DNA from: Euglena gracilis | Taxonomy: Eukaryota; Euglenida; Euglenophyceae; Euglenales | DNA length: 64,000 nucleotides | Assembly (NCBI GenBank): GCA_039621445.1 | Contig: CP154955.1 | Span: 6,128,785 to 6,192,784 of the forward strand | Reading direction: 5' to 3' | Part shown: positions 55,524 to 64,000 of the stretch, one piece after another | How positions within the stretch are numbered: position 1 is the first letter of the stretch | How the letters are laid out: each line of letters begins with the position of its first letter | The notes under the pieces: generated by a model | What the model was told of the DNA's origin: nothing | The model's database searches: none | What the model saw: the letters and a program-made list of their open reading frames with translations, nothing else | Position numbers and translations under genes: made by a program

Positions 55524-58500
55524 AAAGATTTAGACGGCCGTAAAGGCACTTAAGGGGTTTTAGGCCCAAAAACCGGATCGTCCGCGGTTTTGGGACTGGC
55601 CGTGGCCAAAACCCCCACTGGGAACGACATGAGCCGAACGCAGGGCGCGATGGGTCGCACCTGCGCTCGTGGGGACACGTCCGGCGCGCGCACCTGCGCT
55701 TGAGCAGACCCCAAAATCAGGCGCAGGTGCGCACGACGGATCAGTAAGATCAGGTGCAGGTGCGCGCGATCCTACCGTGAGATCGTGGCAGGTGCCTGGG
55801 TGCTGGGGCCCCGGAACGAGTGGCGGCAGGGAGGGGACACGCTCTGTTTTGAGGGCAACGCCTGCAGAACCCACCAATCGCTGCAGGACCTAGAGTCGGT
55901 CACCGGAGGACTCCGGACCACACATCAGGCACACGGGGTCCGCAAGCCCACCGCCGCCGTGTTGGATACCCCCAAGCCAGATGGGCCCACACCCAGCACC
56001 GAACCGCGCGCACCTGCGCTCGGGGACACACACACTTCGGGCGCAGGTGCGCACAATTAGTGTGTGGATGAGGGACCCCGTGGCGTGGGTTGAAGGCCAG
56101 GCCAGAGGGGCGATGCATCCCGCAAGTGTCGTGCGCAGGTGTGCGCGTTGGGGACCCCCCTGGTTGTTGCCCACGGCGGCCCCTGTTTGAAACCCGTGGC
56201 CGCACACACACAACGGAACGTTCAGGGAGCGGGTGTGTCCCCCTTGGGACGTGCACGCGTGCGTGAGGGACGTGCGAGCACTCGGTGTGGGTGGTACAGC
56301 CAGGTGAACACGTCCGCTACCAACGCCCGACTGCCTCAACGGTGGTCCGGTGCTCACATTTGCGCTCTGGGGGCAGTGACGACCTACGCCGCCATCACGG
56401 ACCCTGAGACGTGGGCCCGAGGGTGACAGGGCAGGGCCGAAGGAACCGTGTCCTCAAGCGCAGGTGCGCTCCAGGATGCCCCGCAACCGGCGCTGCGAGA
56501 CCCTTGCCACGGGCCCACCGGCGCAGCAGATCCGGCCGATGCCGTCGCAAGGGCCGACCGGAGCAGAGCCGAGGCCTCCTCCACCGGCTGCCCCGGGACA
56601 GCGCACAACACCACCCGGGGCGTCACGTGCGCCACCCACACAACACCCCCGGAGTCCATCGGTGGCACACATCCGTAACCATCCGGGGGGTTCCATCCGA
56701 CCCGGAGGGACACCGAGGACGCCTGCCGTCGTCATCCGGTCGCAGGTGCGCGGACACCAGGTGGTTTTCCCTTGGAAACTGTGAATACTGCGGTCAGTAT
56801 GAAACCTGCATGATTTTGACAACCGAAGGGTGCGATGGACAGACATTGAGATACAGAACATCCCGGACCAGGTGGGAGGCCCCCGGCGGTGCCCGGGACC
56901 GGAGTTTGGTACCCGAAAGTCCCCGAAGCAATTTCCCACGGACGCGATGCAAATCGCGTTTTGAGGACCTTTGCAAAACCATATGGTATTTTGGGCTTTT
57001 CGCAACAGGCAAGAATTGACAATTTGCCAAAATTTTGCGTCCCATTTTACTGGGTCGAAATGGGCCAGAATCCAAATTTGGCGGGCCGAAACGACAAAAA
57101 GTCACAATTTTTCCTTTGCTAGGGGGCGGTTTCCAATCAGTACAGGCAGTGGGGTCTCGAGAAAATTTCCCCATCCACCGGAGGGCTGCGGAAAGGGGGG
57201 TGGCGCCTTCGATTCCGAACTTTGCATCGCCGCATGATTTCACATTGGCCATCGATGGGATGAGGAAACAACACTTCCTTGCGTTTTCATTTCCCAGGTG
57301 AAAAGATCTGACGGGTGATGCCCCCAGCCCTTCCTCCCCTGAAGAAGTGGCGACGGATTCCGGGTGTCCAGGCTGGGGACCCAACAAGGTGAAATTGGCG
57401 GCCCACAGGGAGAAGGGGGAGGGCCGTCGGAAAAAGCGGCCCCGACGCCAGTTGCGGGCGGGGTGTGAGTCCGTCCGCAGACACAAGACCCGGGTTCCTG
57501 CTTGTTTAACGCTGCCAGCAACCCTGCCCCGACGACCTCAACCACGGGTGAACCTCCGCTGCCTGGGGGCTGGGGAGGTTCAGGAGAAGACCCGGGAGCT
57601 ATCCGGGCCCCCGGACAGGGCGCTGGTTGTGGTGGCGTCGGCGGCCGGGGCACCGGGTGTGATCCCCGCAGGGATGGAGCGCGTTGGATTGGCGCGAACC
57701 TGCGCACGAATCTTCCCCTCCCTGCTCCCCATCTTCAACCCACCCACTGAATGCATAGACACAAGGTGTCGTGCACACCTGCGCGCGTTCGGGCCCAGCT
57801 CCCTCCATACGGTGACGGCGACGGTCCCCGTCCACCGGCCGCCCACCCTCCGCCGTCACCGGAGATTTACACACCGCCTGACCGCTGACAGTGGCGGTGC
57901 CGCAGCGGCTGCAGGGAGGGGAGCGGCCTCGAGTGGTGTCGGTCGCACCTGCGCGCGCGGTCACGCCCGCAACAGGCGTCGCTTCAGTCCTGCCAGGCGG
58001 TGCTGCCCGTCCCGGCCACACCCGACCCCTCAGGAGTGCTTGGCCGTGGTCCCACAGCCTACCAACGGAGCCTGCAAAGCCTCCTCCCCCTCAGTCCGGC
58101 GAGCGCACCTGCGCCTGACAGCCCCCCCTTGTGCCCTTGCGGGAATGCCCTCCCGCCGGGTGGCACATCCCCTGTGAGCACACAATCGCGTGCACCTGCG
58201 CACACACAGCACTGTCCCACACACAGAGTTGGCTGTAGACTCATGCATGGGGTGGCTAGTTTGGGTAGCACGAACACGAGGGGGGGCTGGTCCGGCAAGC
58301 TCCCCGCTCCCCTTTCGCACCCCCCAAATGGGGCAAGGATGGCCCTGTGTGTGCACCCGGAATGATACCTGGCGGTGAGGTGCCGGCTAGCAGCACACGG
58401 GCGGCGGCGACCCACCCTCCCCCCCCTTTGGCCCTCCGGTCCCACGACACACCCCTCTCCCGACCACACACCTGCGTGGCCCTCGTCGGCCGGGACACTC

Positions 58501-59195
58501 TGTGCAAACGATTGGGCCCTCCCGCCTCACCCTCGGCCAAAACACCCCTCCTTTTGGCGAAGAAAAAAACCTCACGAAAACGTTCCCCGAGGAGCACGCC
58601 GCCGCCACGCTTTCACCCTCAGACTTCGCTGCCCCTCCCTTTTGGCTTTCCCCAGTTGGTCCCATTCCCTCTTCCCACCGGCTGCCCAGCCCCGGCACCC
58701 CGTGTTTCCTCGCCCGCCTCCCAAACCGCACTTTTGAGGACATCCCTCCACCCCCCCCCCCTCCGGCCTCGAAAGTGCGCCAAACGCTTCTCGGGGGGTG
58801 CCAAAGAATCGGGCGCAGGTGCGCGCGAGCCGGCAGGAGAAATGCCTTTGTTTCAAAGCGTCCGCGGTCCGCGGCCTGCCGGGCTTTCAGGCACGGTCGG
58901 GCATCGATTTTTTTTGATTTCGGCCGCCGGCGGGGGTTTCAGACACGGCCGGCAACAGTCGGCGGACAACAAAAAACCGGCCAAAAAAAAGCGTCCCGCA
59001 CGCGGTCTTCCGGGGCGCCAACCCCGGTAAACCAAAAACAGTGGGACACAAAAAACGAGACGCCAGCCGGCCGGGGTTTCAAGCACGGCCACCCCCAAAG
59101 CCGCGGACGCAAAATTGCATTCGGTGTCCTCGCGCGCACCTGCGCCCAAATTGGAAATAAAACCCTTAAGTGCTTTTACGGCCGTCTAAGAAAGA
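55524..59195. mobile_element. 3.66 kb GC-rich inverted-repeat element
   Basis: The ends are TTTAGACGGCCGTAAAGGCA with cttaaggggttttag following (left, from 55529), and the complementary aaacccttaagtgcttttac with ggccgtctaag (right, to 59190). Both are flanked by AAAGA, a 5-bp duplication. The ends resemble the 1.06-2.31 kb element. The interior is sharply more GC-rich than its surroundings. It carries more than fifteen copies of 'gcgcaggtgcgc' or 'gcgcacctgcgc'-like words in both orientations. Long ORFs exist in several frames, as expected at high GC, but none resembles a transposase. A segment at about 56900-57120 is AT-richer. Confidence 0.82.
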
Positions 59196-59199
59196 ACCC

Positions 59200-60310
59200 T
59201 CTTTTTTGTTGACAGATAAACAAAACAAACCAAAAAGTACCTTCAGAATTCACGTCTGCATTGTCCAAGATGTGCGGGTCTTCCATGAACATATGAACAT
59301 GGCGCTGATGGAAGGTTCGTCAACAACACACCCTGTATCAATGAGACAGAATCGCAATCGGACAACAACCCTCTTTCTCTGATTTGGTATCGTTTGGCCC
59401 GTGTGTTGTTTCTCATTCTTTTAAAGCAACTTCTTTTCCTTTCTTTTGAGGAAGTCTTTTCCTGAGCGCTGAAAAACTTTTTTGTCAAATTTTCAACCCT
59501 CCTTGGCTTTTAAGTAATAAAATAATTCAAAACGAACAGCATTTTACATGTCTTTTTTTAAAAAAAGAAGTGGAATGTTACTTTGAATGAATCGACTGTG
59601 GGGTTCAGGGGGTGTTTGGAGAGCCATGTGGAAAAACAAACGCTCAGTTTTGGCTTTTAGAAGTGTGGCAACACTTTCAAAGAACACTTGTAGTTTTGAA
59701 GAGAAAAAAGAGAGCATTCATTTTTAACACCCCTCCCAAATAACCCCCCCAAATGCCCCCCCCCCCCAAATAACAACCCCCCCCTTCGGGAGCCGATTTT
59801 GAGCGCCCAAATAACACCCCCCCCTTTTTTCCTTTGGTTTTCCATGTAAAAATAGCACCCCCCCCAAATAACACCCCCCCCCCCTGGGGCCCCAGCTCGG
59901 GTGCCCAAATAACACAACGGGGGGGGGGAGTGTTATTTGGAGGGGGTTATTTTATCATTTTTTTTATTCTTATTCTTAATCATTATTTGTTATTTTATTC
60001 TTTTTTTTAAAAAGCATCCAATGCAGATTTGCTCAACACTGGCCACTCCGTCAGGCTCCAGCTGCAGCTGGTTTGATGCGACGGAGTTCTTGAGGCAAAG
60101 AGATCATGAAACATTGGGGCAATCCTGCCGAATAAAAGAGCCCAAGGCACCTTGGGGACCGCACCTCAAAAGAATGTGCCTTCCTGCGGTGTGTTTTTCT
60201 CCATGAAATCGGTGCTAGTTTGACGCGACAGGCTGGGAGTCGGCTGAGGTGGGCATCGCGCCTCTCTTTTGCACTGTGCTCACCGGTTTACAACAGCCCC
60301 TGTTCCTCCG
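59200..60310. other. Spacer upstream of the acetyltransferase gene
   Basis: AT-rich sequence with C and G runs at 59740-59940. The latter can form a large hairpin-like arrangement ('aaataacaccccccc' against 'ggggggggagtgttatttgg'). Pyrimidine-rich sequence precedes the gene start. Promoter or spliced-leader acceptor cannot be fixed. Confidence 0.4.
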
Positions 60311-60316
60311 GCTACG

Positions 60317-63210
60317 ATGCAATATGTGAGGCGGTCCCTCCCGAGGCTGGGCGGGCGGGCGGGGTGGCTGGCCCACCGCGTCGCGAGCAGGGGTTTTTTT
60401 TAGTCCCAGGGGGGGGTAGGGGGGGTCCGGCCGAGCCCCCCCCAGAGGGGATTTTTTTTGGTGCCGAAGGCGCCGAAAATTTTTGAAAAACTGCTCCTTT
60501 TTAGCATTTTTCACGATTTTTGGCCATTTTCGGGGAAACGGGGTCCCCCAAGATCCCCCCCTGGGGGCCCCCAGGGGGGGGGGGGTGGGTGGGGGGCCCC
60601 CTCCTCCACCCCGGTCTTAAAAAAAAAAAACCCTGGTCGCGAGCACGACGGGCGAGCAGACGCGTGCCGCCCGGCCATGCGTTCGCCCACGGCCCGTCTT
60701 GGTGAGGGTCCGAGAATCATTACACAAACCGAACCCTTTTCATCCTCGGAAAGCAAGTTTTCAAGGCTTGCAATGGGGCGTGGCTGTCGTCGCAGATGCG
60801 AAAGCGCCGGTGCAGAATCAAATTCCGCTTTTTCGAATCTGCTGCAGACGCCTTCGGAGGTTGCTTTTCTTGTTTGAAAATGCATCTCTGGACCTTCTTC
60901 CAAAATGCGTTTTCGCCCCCGTATTTATGGCGCGATCCTCTGTGAGCCTCATGCCCTCAAACACCACCCATCCTCACCATTCCACCTGCTTGTGGGCATC
61001 CCGGCCCCCAACATTTCTGATTGCTGGCGGCGGGTCCAGGGATCAAGGGATTTTTTAAAGGTTGACGACCCGGGGGGGGGGGTCAGGGGTTTGGGAGCCT
61101 GGGTCGAAAAACGCTCATTTTTGGCTCGAAACCAGTTCCTGGTCCGGGACCGAGTGGGTTTACCTTCATTATTGGAAGTGCTGAACTTTGTTTGCACACC
61201 AAAACTCACCCACCCAAAAGTGAGTCCCCCAAGCCCCCCCCCCCCCCGGGTGGATGGGTGGGTGGATTCAGCCCCTGGGTGCCCCCCGGAGCTGTGCGGC
61301 CAACACCCGGTGGACACCATCGTGCACAACCTGCTCGACAGCATCCTGCAGGACGCGGAGCACCGGCCCCACACCGACATCTTCTCGCTGCCCAGCACCC
61401 AGAAGGTCATCGAGGCCAGGCTGTGTTTCATTGTGTAAACGGCAGGGGGGGGGGGCAAGGACAGGGCTGTAGAGGGTGGGGGGTGCGGTCGGACCCACCT
61501 GGGAGGTGGGGCCAGGAAAGTTTCCTTTGGCACTGCAGAAAATTTTGGCCCAAAAATCGGCGCCCCCAGAAATACCACACTTGGATGATTTTTCCCGTTA
61601 CCGCAAACACATTAGGCATTTGGAGGCTGAGGTTGACCGTATTTGCGGCCAGCTCAAGTTTGTGGAGCGTTTGGAAGCAATGTGCAAGCCTTGTCCGGAT
61701 AAAATGCCCACTCCGGCACAAGCTGCCCCGCCAACCCCCGCAGTGCATGCTGCTGTTGGTATTCCAAATGTGAGAGCCCCTCCACCCGTCGGGTTTCAGG
61801 GATTCCCGTGCAGCCCTGGGCTGGGGTCAAGCAGAAGGGAGGGAGTCCCCCACCGGTAGCAATGCTGGCCTGCTTTGGATCGTGACGCTGCTGCGGAAGA
61901 TCATCTTCCCGGGCATCTTCGAGGACTACCACGTCTCGAACGACAACCTCCGCTACCACCTTGGTATGTCCCTGGGCTGGCTACTGGCCCCCACTCTTTG
62001 GTGCCGACCACCCCCCGTCACATATACATTCGACCAATCCCATGGTCAGGGCTGTTAGTGACCAAAAAAAAATTATCGGGTTGTTTTTCACCTGGTCTTG
62101 TGGCCACCCCTTGGTTGGGGGTTGGAAGTAGGTGCGTACGACACCCCCCAGTTGGGGGTTGCAGGAACTTGGATGGGGGCGGCGGGGGGGGGGGGGGTTT
62201 TGGTTGGTCCTCCCAGTTCAAGGCGACTGTTTTATCTTTCCTCCTCATTAGGGCACCGATTTCAAACCCAAGCATCTTCCGCACAATTTAAATCTGTGCA
62301 GGGACCATTGCCATTTTATGGATTTTGGAACAGTGAATTTCGGACGTTTTTATTTGGGGGGGGCGATCGAGTCAACTCCCTTGGCTCCCAGCCAGCTGAA
62401 ATTATGATGCCCGGCTGATCCCACTCCGGGATCCCTGAAGTGAAGTGGGTGCCCAAGGCACCCACTACCCCCCCTTCAGTTCAGGGGGTGACGGACTGGG
62501 TTTTCAGTGTGACTGACTGGATTTTTTAGGGGCAACCCCCTCACCTAACCCCCCCCCCCCGGTGCAGAAGGCGCCAGAAATATTGGGGTCATTTTATCAC
62601 ATTTGCAGCCATATCCCGGGGGGGGGGGAGCGATTTACTGGTTTTCCGAAAACAGTGACTGACTGGTTTTTGAAAGAGTTTAAGTGACGACCCCCCTCCC
62701 CCTGAGCATTGGTAAAAAAAAATGGATTCCCTCCATCGACTTCCTGGGTGGCACAAGGCCAAACGTTCCTGGGCATTTGGTCATTCCGGCGCCCAAAGCC
62801 TTGGGAAGGACCCTTTTCTGGACCTATGGCCCGGCAGGACCCCCCCCCCCCTGTCGTGTCTGCGGGGACACTTCGAGCCCCCCCCCCTCTGGGTTGGTCA
62901 ATTTCAGTATGGACTCCCGCCATATGGTGATGTGGGAGGAGGGGAAGGAGTTCAAAGTGACACATGCCGGAAGCGCTGAGATCGTTCCCCACGACCTGAT
63001 TTCCGCTCTGCGGCATTTTATGGGTAGTTGCGTTGGGCCCTTTTTTTTTTTTTGCTGTTTTTGATGTTTCTTTTGCACGACTTTGTGTGCGCTGGGTCTG
63101 TGAAACTGCTGATCACCTCAGGGATGCTCCTGAGCGAGGTGGAGGACCTTTTGCAGGATCAGGTGCGGCGTGCGCTGATCTACGTCCAGCATCCTCCGTC
63201 CAGTTGTCCC
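60317..63210 (+). CDS. Serine O-acetyltransferase, N-terminal part (runs off the window)
   Basis: Probable enzyme forming O-acetylserine from serine and acetyl-CoA in cysteine synthesis. Exon pieces: 60317-60384 plus 60641 to about 60698 (MQYVRRSLPRLGGRAGWLAH, arginine-rich with no acidic residue in its first 24 residues, as in an organelle presequence), 61292-61413 (VDTIVHNLLDSILQD, FSLPSTQKVIE), 61878-61963 (IVTLLRKIIFPGIFED, SNDNLRYHLG) and 63122-63210 (LLSEVEDLLQDQVRRALIY). The LPS...VI.IV..LR..LFPG...L....RY..G......L.EQ.RRAL pattern is that of the helical N-terminal domain of bacterial-type SATs. The left-handed hexapeptide catalytic domain must lie beyond the right edge. The 61963/63122 junction is GT-AG, and two others are nonconventional. 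How the leader joins the second coding block is unresolved. Confidence 0.72.
60380..60643. mobile_element. 248-bp CAG...CTG element inside the leader exon
   Basis: The element 60388-60635 starts CAGGGGTTTTTTTTAGTCCC and ends GTCTTAAAAAAAAAAAACCCTG, with perfect GTCGCGAG duplications (60380-60387 and 60636-60643). If 60385-60640 is removed, CAG is at +4 to +6 and CTG at -8 to -6, and the leader reads AHRVA-STTGEQ without frame change. With the element retained the frame would run into low-complexity sequence. This is the cleanest young example of an element with nonconventional-intron geometry in the window. Confidence 0.88.
61414..61877 (+). other. Nonconventional intron of the acetyltransferase gene
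   Basis: It begins GGCCAGG and ends GCCTGCTTTG. CAG is at +4 to +6 and CTG at -8 to -6, with further pairing GCCAGG against CCTG plus the nearby CTGGC. The phase is 2 on both sides and the product TQKVIE-IVTLLRKIIFPG has the family's exact spacing. A GT-AG reading (GCT|GTGTTT to TAG|CAATGC) is possible but would add eight residues in a conserved helix. Confidence 0.8.
62909..63024 (+). CDS. Candidate alternative first exon in SAT intron
   Basis: 'ggttggtcaatttcag' is followed directly by T-ATG and an open frame, MDSRHMVMWEEGKEFKVTHA then EIVPHDLISALRHFM. It ends at a good donor (ATGG|GTAGTT) whose phase matches the next SAT exon at 63122. It cannot be an internal exon after 61963, because that frame meets a stop. 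A leaderless, spliced-leader-capped alternative transcript is one explanation; a nested unrelated exon or chance are others. Confidence 0.35.
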
Positions 63211-63214
63211 GTAT

Positions 63215-63284
63215 GGTGATGGGGATGAAGGAAAACTAAATAAATACAAATTAAAATAAATGAATAATCAATTAACATACAAAT

Positions 63285-63322
<38 letters not shown>

Positions 63323-63944
63323 GTCAATCAATCAATCAATCAATCAATAAAATGCTACTAAATAATTATGCTTTCTGGAAGTTTTGGTGGATTATGGGTT
63401 GCATCATGAAAGCCAAACGTCTCTCAGTGAGGTTTTTTAAAAATGTTGAAACCAAAGAGTATTTTGCATGTATGTTTTCGCCAACCTCCTAATTTTCTTT
63501 GTTTGCAATGAAATAAAATATGAAGGAGTGGATGTCGTGGATGTCAAAAGCCATTGCAATTGGTGAGGGGGATCTTTGATGATGGCGAAGGAATATTCAG
63601 TGACCTTAGATATGATGGGGGCGGGGGAAAGGAGGATAGTTTAGTGTTTCCAACTCCCTCCCCCGGCGGTAGCTGACCAGCAGGTTTCGGACTCCTGGTG
63701 GTTGCTCGGTTGGGGATGCTATTGACCTTGCCAGCGCCAAAGGGAATGATGAATTTGATGATCAGAATCTGGGGTTTGGAGCAATTTTAGCCTGAGTGGC
63801 CAACCTCTCCCGGAGGGAGGCAGGATGCGGATGGGGCTCGGAGGGGGGGTCACAGCAGGGCTTCACCCCCGTCCCCCCCCCCCTGCCCCTTGCTGGGGGG
63901 TGTTGGCGCCGACTGCCATGACGAGTCCCCCACCGCTGGCGAGC
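63215..63944. other. SAT intron sequence with (AATC)n microsatellite
   Basis: An AT-rich start is followed by a caatcaatcaat tetranucleotide array (about 63275-63348), then unremarkable sequence. No further SAT exon was recognised before the window ends. Confidence 0.6.
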
Positions 63945-64000
63945 ACTGCACCCAGGCTTCTTTTAAAGGCAATTTGCCCCCCCCCTTGGGGGGACTTGGG
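63945..64000. mobile_element. Left end of another CAG...CTG element, cut by window edge
   Basis: CAGGCTTCTTTTAAAGGC starts at 63953, followed by C and G runs, and closely matches the left end of the 51.5 kb element. The expected 8-bp duplication would be ACTGCACC (63945-63952). Its partner lies outside the window. A similar left end without a recognised partner occurs at 54554. Confidence 0.6.

Noticed and set aside
57347-59212. ORFs of 227-276 codons in the 3.66 kb element
   Set aside because: High GC removes stop codons in several overlapping frames; none shows a transposase or other known domain.
61414-61877. GT-AG alternative for the SAT intron (GCT|GTGTTT ... TAG|CAATGC)
   Set aside because: It is in frame but inserts eight residues into a conserved helix, whereas the CAG/CTG borders give the exact family spacing. 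Kept open until cDNA is seen.

Overview
This is eukaryotic nuclear DNA. It has multi-exon genes, long transposon-filled introns, tRNA-like units, minisatellites and many runs of G or C. The best lineage inference is a euglenid or close relative (Euglenozoa). Three genes recognised from protein similarity contain ordinary GT-AG introns and also introns that lack GT-AG borders. The latter carry CAG at intron positions +4 to +6 and a complementary CTG at -8 to -6, which is the published signature of euglenid nonconventional introns. The lineage call rests on intron architecture only; no rRNA or marker gene was seen.

Layout. (1) 1-3.2 kb: a 1.25 kb inverted-repeat element and a broken mariner-like transposase. 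(2) 17.9 to 3.2 kb, minus strand: a CNNM/CorC-type gene (DUF21 plus CBS pair) in about 14 exons. Its 4.5 kb tenth intron is flanked by an 8-bp direct repeat, has terminal inverted repeats and contains a hAT-like transposase gene. (3) 18-41 kb: a gene-poor repeat field with G/C runs, hairpins, minisatellites, three related tyrosine-recombinase element copies and a cluster of three tRNA-like units at 37.7-38.1 kb. (4) 41.06-42.79 kb: a tyrosine recombinase/PHD-finger element bounded by palindromes. (5) 44.77-54.44 kb, plus strand: protein phosphatase methylesterase 1 (PPME1) in about 9 exons. (6) 54.8-55.2 kb, minus strand: unidentified coding-like exons. (7) 55.53-59.19 kb: a GC-rich 3.66 kb inverted-repeat element. 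(8) 60.3 kb to beyond the right edge, plus strand: the N-terminal part of a probable serine O-acetyltransferase with a presequence-like leader.

The central observation is a link between small transposons and introns. At least five short elements (78-282 bp) have CAG...CTG-type ends and 8-bp target-site duplications. If the nonconventional rule (cut 3 nt before CAG and 5 nt after CTG) is applied to such an element, exactly the element plus one duplication is removed (3+5=8), so the reading frame is restored. Two of them sit inside coding exons, in the acetyltransferase leader and in the last part of PPME1. The same rule predicts the conserved protein sequence at several older introns.
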